A program made the translations under genes and the position numbers. Under the pieces are notes generated by a model, which worked only from the letters and a program-made list of their open reading frames with translations, was not told the origin of the DNA and made no database searches. A stretch of DNA of 64,000 nt from Flavobacteriaceae bacterium (GTDB lineage Bacteria; Bacteroidota; Bacteroidia; Flavobacteriales; Flavobacteriaceae), in contig JABDNT010000013.1 of the NCBI GenBank assembly GCA_013043685.1, forward strand, positions 26,618 to 90,617. The letters are read 5' to 3'. How positions within the stretch are numbered: position 1 is the first letter of the stretch; each line of letters starts with the position of its first letter. Below, one piece after another: positions 61,238 to 64,000 of this stretch.

Positions 61238-61870
61238 TTATGTTCCGTTAAATGTATTCATTGTAATATTAACACCGGCCAGACCAAAACTTTCAATAAT
61301 TTGTTTCCCTTTTTTAAAGCGTTCGGGTAATTTTTCCGCTTCTTCGGCTGTCCATTCACCCAGAACATAATCTACCTGCCTGCCTTTCGAAAAATCGTCA
61401 CTTATTCCGAATCGAAATCGATTATACGTAGTAGTCTGCAATACATTTTGGATATTCTGCATTCCATTATGGCCACCATCACTGCCCTTAGTCTTTACAC
61501 GAAGAGTTCCGAAGGTTAAATTAAGATCGTCCGTGACGACCAGTAAATTTTCCAGGGGTATCTTTTCCTTCTCCAGCCAATATTTAATTGCTTTCCCGCT
61601 GAGGTTCATTAAAGTGCTGGGTTTTAGGAGGAGGAAGGTCCTTCCTTTTTTCTTGTAGGTGGTCACATCACCCAGTCTCGCAGTTTCCCAGGTGAGGGAC
61701 TCTTCTTCTGCCAGCTGATCCAGTATCTGAAATCCAACATTGTGCCGGGTGTTTTTATATTGTGGCCCGATATTTCCAAGGCCTGCAATAAGGAATTTTT
61801 TCATAGGGTCACCATCTGTGAGAGGAGTGTCGGGGATACCCCCGAATAATTTTCTGAAAAACGCGAACAT
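61238..61870 (-). CDS. pth: Peptidyl-tRNA hydrolase
   Basis: The protein has 210 residues including a 22-residue N-terminal extension (FAFFRKLFGGIPDTPLTDGDP) seen in Flavobacteriia. The core starts MKKFLIAGLGNIGPQYKNTRHNVGFQILDQL with the catalytic His in RHNVG. Later TTDDLNLTFG (here TDDLNLTFG), GSDGGHNGMQNIQ and the C-terminal VDYVLGEWTAEE. Releases tRNA from stalled peptidyl-tRNA. Met at 61804 is an alternative start. Downstream of rplY after an intrinsic terminator. Confidence 0.95.
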   Translation of the reverse strand: MFAFFRKLFGGIPDTPLTDGDPMKKFLIAGLGNIGPQYKNTRHNVGFQILDQLAEEESLTWETARLGDVTTYKKKGRTFLLLKPSTLMNLSGKAIKYWLEKEKIPLENLLVVTDDLNLTFGTLRVKTKGSDGGHNGMQNIQNVLQTTTYNRFRFGISDDFSKGRQVDYVLGEWTAEEAEKLPERFKKGKQIIESFGLAGVNITMNTFNGT

Positions 61871-61892
61871 TCAGTTTTAAATTCTGAAGTAA

Positions 61893-61930
61893 AAATAAAA
61901 AAAAAGCACCCGCGAACTACGGATGCTTTT
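61893..61930 (-). terminator. Intrinsic terminator after rplY
   Basis: An 11-bp stem (61902-61912 with 61920-61930, one G-U on the minus strand), then nine T residues on the minus strand. It starts 22 nt after the rplY stop, so pth may depend on readthrough or its own promoter. Confidence 0.85.
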
Positions 61931-61951
61931 AAATATATTATCGAGAAGTGA

Positions 61952-62629
61952 TTATTCCTCAGCCGGAGCTTCTGCCGGTGGAGCTTCCGCACCTTCCGCA
62001 GCACCTTCCGCACCTTCTTCTCCTTCAAGTCCTTCTTCTCCTTCAAGTCCTTCTTCATCTTCTTCTACTTCATCCACAATAGCGGTACGTGAAGTTCTTA
62101 CCTGACAGATAACGGTGTTATCCGGGTGAAGGATATTATATTCGTCAGACATCACAGAAGTTATGTACTTCTTGTCTCCAATTTTCATTTCAGTGATATC
62201 CATTTCGATGAAATCGGGAAGATTCGCAGGAATTGCTTTGATTCTGAGTTTACGTGTAACAATACGAAGTACACCTCCGTTACGCACACCTTTTGAATTT
62301 CCAACGACACGAACCGGAATTTCCAGCATTACTTCCTTATCATCAAATATTTGATAGAAGTCGATGTGTTGAATTCGGTCTGATACCGGGTGGAACTGAA
62401 TGTCTTGAAGGATGGCATTCACTTTCGTACCATCTTCTAAGGCAATTACAACCGTATGTACATCGGGAGTATACACAAGGTTTTGAAATGCCTGTTCATC
62501 TGCTGAAAAGTGAATAGGCTCGTCTCCTCCGTATACTACGCAAGGAACCTTTCCAGCATTACGTAAGGCCTTCGTTGCCGACTTGCCCACGCTTTCTCTT
62601 TTAGATCCGTTGATTGTAATTGATTTCAT
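61952..62629 (-). CDS. rplY: Ribosomal protein L25 (Ctc/TL5 type) with acidic tail
   Basis: The protein has 225 residues. The L25 N domain (about 1-95, [58 protein letters not shown]) binds 5S rRNA. The TL5-type C domain (about 100-180, [32 protein letters not shown]) follows. The last ~35 residues are a Glu/Gly/Ala/Pro tail built from short tandem repeats (positions 62013-62057). Operon context prs-rplY-pth matches many bacteria. A perfect -7 box lies 39 nt upstream. Confidence 0.96.
   Translation of the reverse strand: MKSITINGSKRESVGKSATKALRNAGKVPCVVYGGDEPIHFSADEQAFQNLVYTPDVHTVVIALEDGTKVNAILQDIQFHPVSDRIQHIDFYQIFDDKEVMLEIPVRVVGNSKGVRNGGVLRIVTRKLRIKAIPANLPDFIEMDITEMKIGDKKYITSVMSDEYNILHPDNTVICQVRTSRTAIVDEVEEDEEGLEGEEGLEGEEGAEGAAEGAEAPPAEAPAEE
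62013..62057 (-). repeat. 18-bp tandem repeat coding the L25 acidic tail
   Basis: The unit CCTTCTTCTCCTTCAAGT occurs twice in tandem plus a partial third copy (2.5 units). It encodes repeats of EGLEGE on the minus strand. Length may vary between strains. Confidence 0.75.
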
Positions 62630-62668
62630 TGTATAATTTTAATTAATCGCTCAAAAACTAAGCGGGTG

Positions 62669-62676
62669 CAAATGTA
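62669..62676 (-). promoter_or_regulatory. -7 element of rplY
   Basis: Minus-strand TACATTTG, a perfect TAnnTTTG, 39 nt before ATG 62629. Confidence 0.5.
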
Positions 62677-62816
62677 TGGTTTTTTCTGAAAAGACTAAAG
62701 ATTATTGAACAAAGATTACTAGAATCAGGAAGCAAGACGGCATAATTATTCAAGGTCTTAGGAAGAATCAATTATTTATCCTGATTCTTGAATCTTGAAT
62801 CCTGGTTCTTTAGAAG

Positions 62817-63758
62817 TTACATCAGGAATTTGGAACTAATCGACTTGTTAGCATTCACACTTAGCATTACATCCGCAAAGAGGTTGGCGCAGGTGAGCAC
62901 ACGAATTTTCGGGCTTTGTTGTCTCAGCGGAATAGAATCGGTTACGATAAGTTCTTCCAGCTTCGAGTTTTCTACCCGTTCGTACGCATTTCCCGAAAGA
63001 ATAGGATGGGTACAGATTGCGCGTACACTTAAAGCGCCTCGTTCCATCATGAGGTCAGCAGCTTTAGTCAGGGTTCCGGCAGTATCTACCATGTCGTCCA
63101 CAAGCACCACGTTCTTGCCACTCACATCACCTATAAGTTCCATATGAGAAATCACATTGGCCTTAGCACGCTGTTTGTAACATATCACTACGTCACTTTC
63201 CATAGCCTTGGAATACGCATAGGCACGTTTCGAGCCACCCATATCGGGGGAAGCAATGGTGAGATTACCCAAATTGAGTTCTTTTAGATAGGGCAAAAAT
63301 ATCGTGGATGCAAATAAGTGATCTACAGGTTTTTCAAAAAATCCCTGAATTTGGTCAGCGTGGAGATCCATAGTAATAATTCGTGTGGCACCAGCCGTTT
63401 CGAGCATTTTTGCAACCAGTTTGGCGGCAATAGGAACACGCGGTTTGTCCTTTCTGTCCTGTCGTGCCCACCCGAAGTATGGCAGGACAGCCGTTATATG
63501 CCTCGCCGAAGCCCTTTTGGCCGCATCCAGCATTAACAGCATTTCCATAAGATGATCACTGTTAGGGAATGTTGAACCCACAATAAATACACGGCTACCC
63601 CGCACCGATTCTTCAAAAGAAGGCTGGAACTCGCCATCACTGTAGGTGGATGTAATTACTTTCCCAAGCGGAATTCCGAAGGCATCAGCGATGTTTTGAG
63701 CAAGCTCCTGACTCTGTTTGCATGGAAATATTTTGGGTTCGGGAATAGGTACAGGCAT
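62817..63758 (-). CDS. prs: Ribose-phosphate pyrophosphokinase
   Basis: The protein has 313 residues from ATG 63758; the frame stays open upstream but would run across the tRNA gene, so that longer version is rejected. Makes PRPP. DGEFQPSFEESVRGSRVFIVGSTF, the ATP loop ITAVLPYFGWARQDRKDKPRVPIAAKLVA, and the PRPP loop VVLVDDMVDTAGTLTKAADLM are visible. IRAICTHPILSGNAYERV closes the fold. A perfect TACATTTG box is 23 nt before the ATG. Confidence 0.97.
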   Translation of the reverse strand: MPVPIPEPKIFPCKQSQELAQNIADAFGIPLGKVITSTYSDGEFQPSFEESVRGSRVFIVGSTFPNSDHLMEMLLMLDAAKRASARHITAVLPYFGWARQDRKDKPRVPIAAKLVAKMLETAGATRIITMDLHADQIQGFFEKPVDHLFASTIFLPYLKELNLGNLTIASPDMGGSKRAYAYSKAMESDVVICYKQRAKANVISHMELIGDVSGKNVVLVDDMVDTAGTLTKAADLMMERGALSVRAICTHPILSGNAYERVENSKLEELIVTDSIPLRQQSPKIRVLTCANLFADVMLSVNANKSISSKFLM

Positions 63759-63781
63759 TTTGACGATATGTTGGTTTGCTG

Positions 63782-63789
63782 CAAATGTA
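63782..63789 (-). promoter_or_regulatory. -7 element of prs
   Basis: Minus-strand TACATTTG, 23 nt before ATG 63758. It supports that start over the longer frame. The divergent tRNA box lies 66 nt away. Confidence 0.55.
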
Positions 63790-63854
63790 AAATTATCGTT
63801 ATGGAATTCGTAAAAATGAAAGCGGGATTTACTAACAATTTTGAATTTATTGTT

Positions 63855-63862
63855 TATTTTTG
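63855..63862 (+). promoter_or_regulatory. -7 element of tRNA-Leu
   Basis: TATTTTTG, a perfect TAnnTTTG, 12 nt before the first base of the tRNA. Confidence 0.55.
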
Positions 63863-63874
63863 CCGTCCCCTTAA

Positions 63875-63958
63875 GCCTCGGTGGTGGAATTGGTAGACAC
63901 GTTGGATTCAAAATCCAATGGCTTCACGGCCGTGCGGGTTCGATTCCCGCCCGAGGTA
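63875..63958 (+). tRNA. tRNA-Leu (anticodon CAA)
   Basis: An 84-nt class II tRNA. The acceptor stem GCCTCGG pairs with CCGAGGT (G-U at the first pair), discriminator A63958. The D arm has GGTGGTGGAATTGGTAGACACG. The anticodon stem-loop is TTGGA-TTCAAAA-TCCAA with anticodon CAA at 63909-63911. The variable arm is TGGCTTCACGGCCGT, and the T arm GCGGGTTCGATTCCCGC. The 3' CCA is not encoded (ACG follows). It reads the UUG leucine codon. Confidence 0.97.
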
Positions 63959-64000
63959 CGATAAACCAAAAAACGGGAAAAGTTGAGCGAGCTTCAAAAA

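Noticed and set aside
62721..62788. 10-bp inverted repeat AGAATCAGGA/TCCTGATTCT and CTTGAATC copies between prs and rplY
   Set aside because: The loop is 48 nt, it is low in complexity and there is no T-tract. It was considered as a terminator or an IS remnant but has no support for either.
63759..63911. Longer prs start (364 residues)
   Set aside because: It would run into the tRNA-Leu gene and across the promoter box at 63782-63789. The family starts at MPVPIPEPK.
63959..64000. Possible integration site or island at the tRNA-Leu 3' end
   Set aside because: Only 42 bases follow the tRNA and no integrase or direct repeat of its 3' end is visible in the window.
1..64000. CRISPR arrays, insertion sequences, prophage genes
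   Set aside because: No repeated spacer pattern, transposase, integrase or phage structural gene was found.

Overview
The window looks like the chromosome of a free-living, probably marine member of the Flavobacteriaceae (Bacteroidota). The evidence is three proteins with type IX secretion (T9SS) C-terminal sorting tails, a YraN/Mfd/DUF1501/DUF1800 gene set typical of the group, an OlsF-type aminolipid synthase, the order prs-rplY-pth-ribF, and no usable Shine-Dalgarno sequences. Instead, at least fourteen start regions carry a perfect TAnnTTTG box, the Bacteroidota sigma-A -7 element. No phage, transposon, integrase or CRISPR array is visible. Apart from a small ars operon, most of the window is ordinary chromosome.

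Layout. 1-7007: end of a propionyl-CoA carboxylase beta subunit, a secreted two-repeat protein behind a 31-bp palindrome, a porin-acs operon, a small membrane protein and a methyltransferase. 7008-11973: short ssb, acetyl-CoA hydrolase/transferase, and a Rieske domain fused to a glutamate-synthase-type FMN domain. 11995-20273: metG with a class IV HDAC-like hydrolase, a DUF1800-DUF1501 secretion pair, LD-carboxypeptidase and a leucine-rich T9SS protein. 20420-26668: yraN, mfd, a PLP enzyme with a TspO-like protein, and a TerB-like protein.

26684-30377 is the most interesting stretch: five minus-strand genes encoding a coiled-coil protein, a coiled-coil/longin-like protein, a single sensory domain, a Ras-like small GTPase, and a hybrid histidine kinase. 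The kinase carries a second copy of that sensory domain and a receiver domain lacking its phospho-acceptor Asp. I read this as one GTPase-linked signalling system; its function is unknown to me.

30434-35660: fbp, a GNAT-aspartate kinase pair, OlsF and a DUF2892 protein. 35798-44796: a PqqB-like/DinB/NqrF-annotated operon, lipoproteins, and an SGNH-MBOAT O-acylation pair. 44428-46574: an ars operon (ArsR, DUF6428, a GNAT-ArsC fusion, DUF1304) behind an ArsR-type dyad operator. 46629-50435: tandem TM2 proteins and a membrane-tethered LuxR-type regulator next to a DUF4199 operon. 50496-54334: the rsmA-mgtE-thioesterase-cupin-dehydrogenase operon. 54515-64000: envelope TPR and PD40 proteins, serS, the prs-rplY-pth-ribF translation/cofactor block, and tRNA-Leu(CAA).
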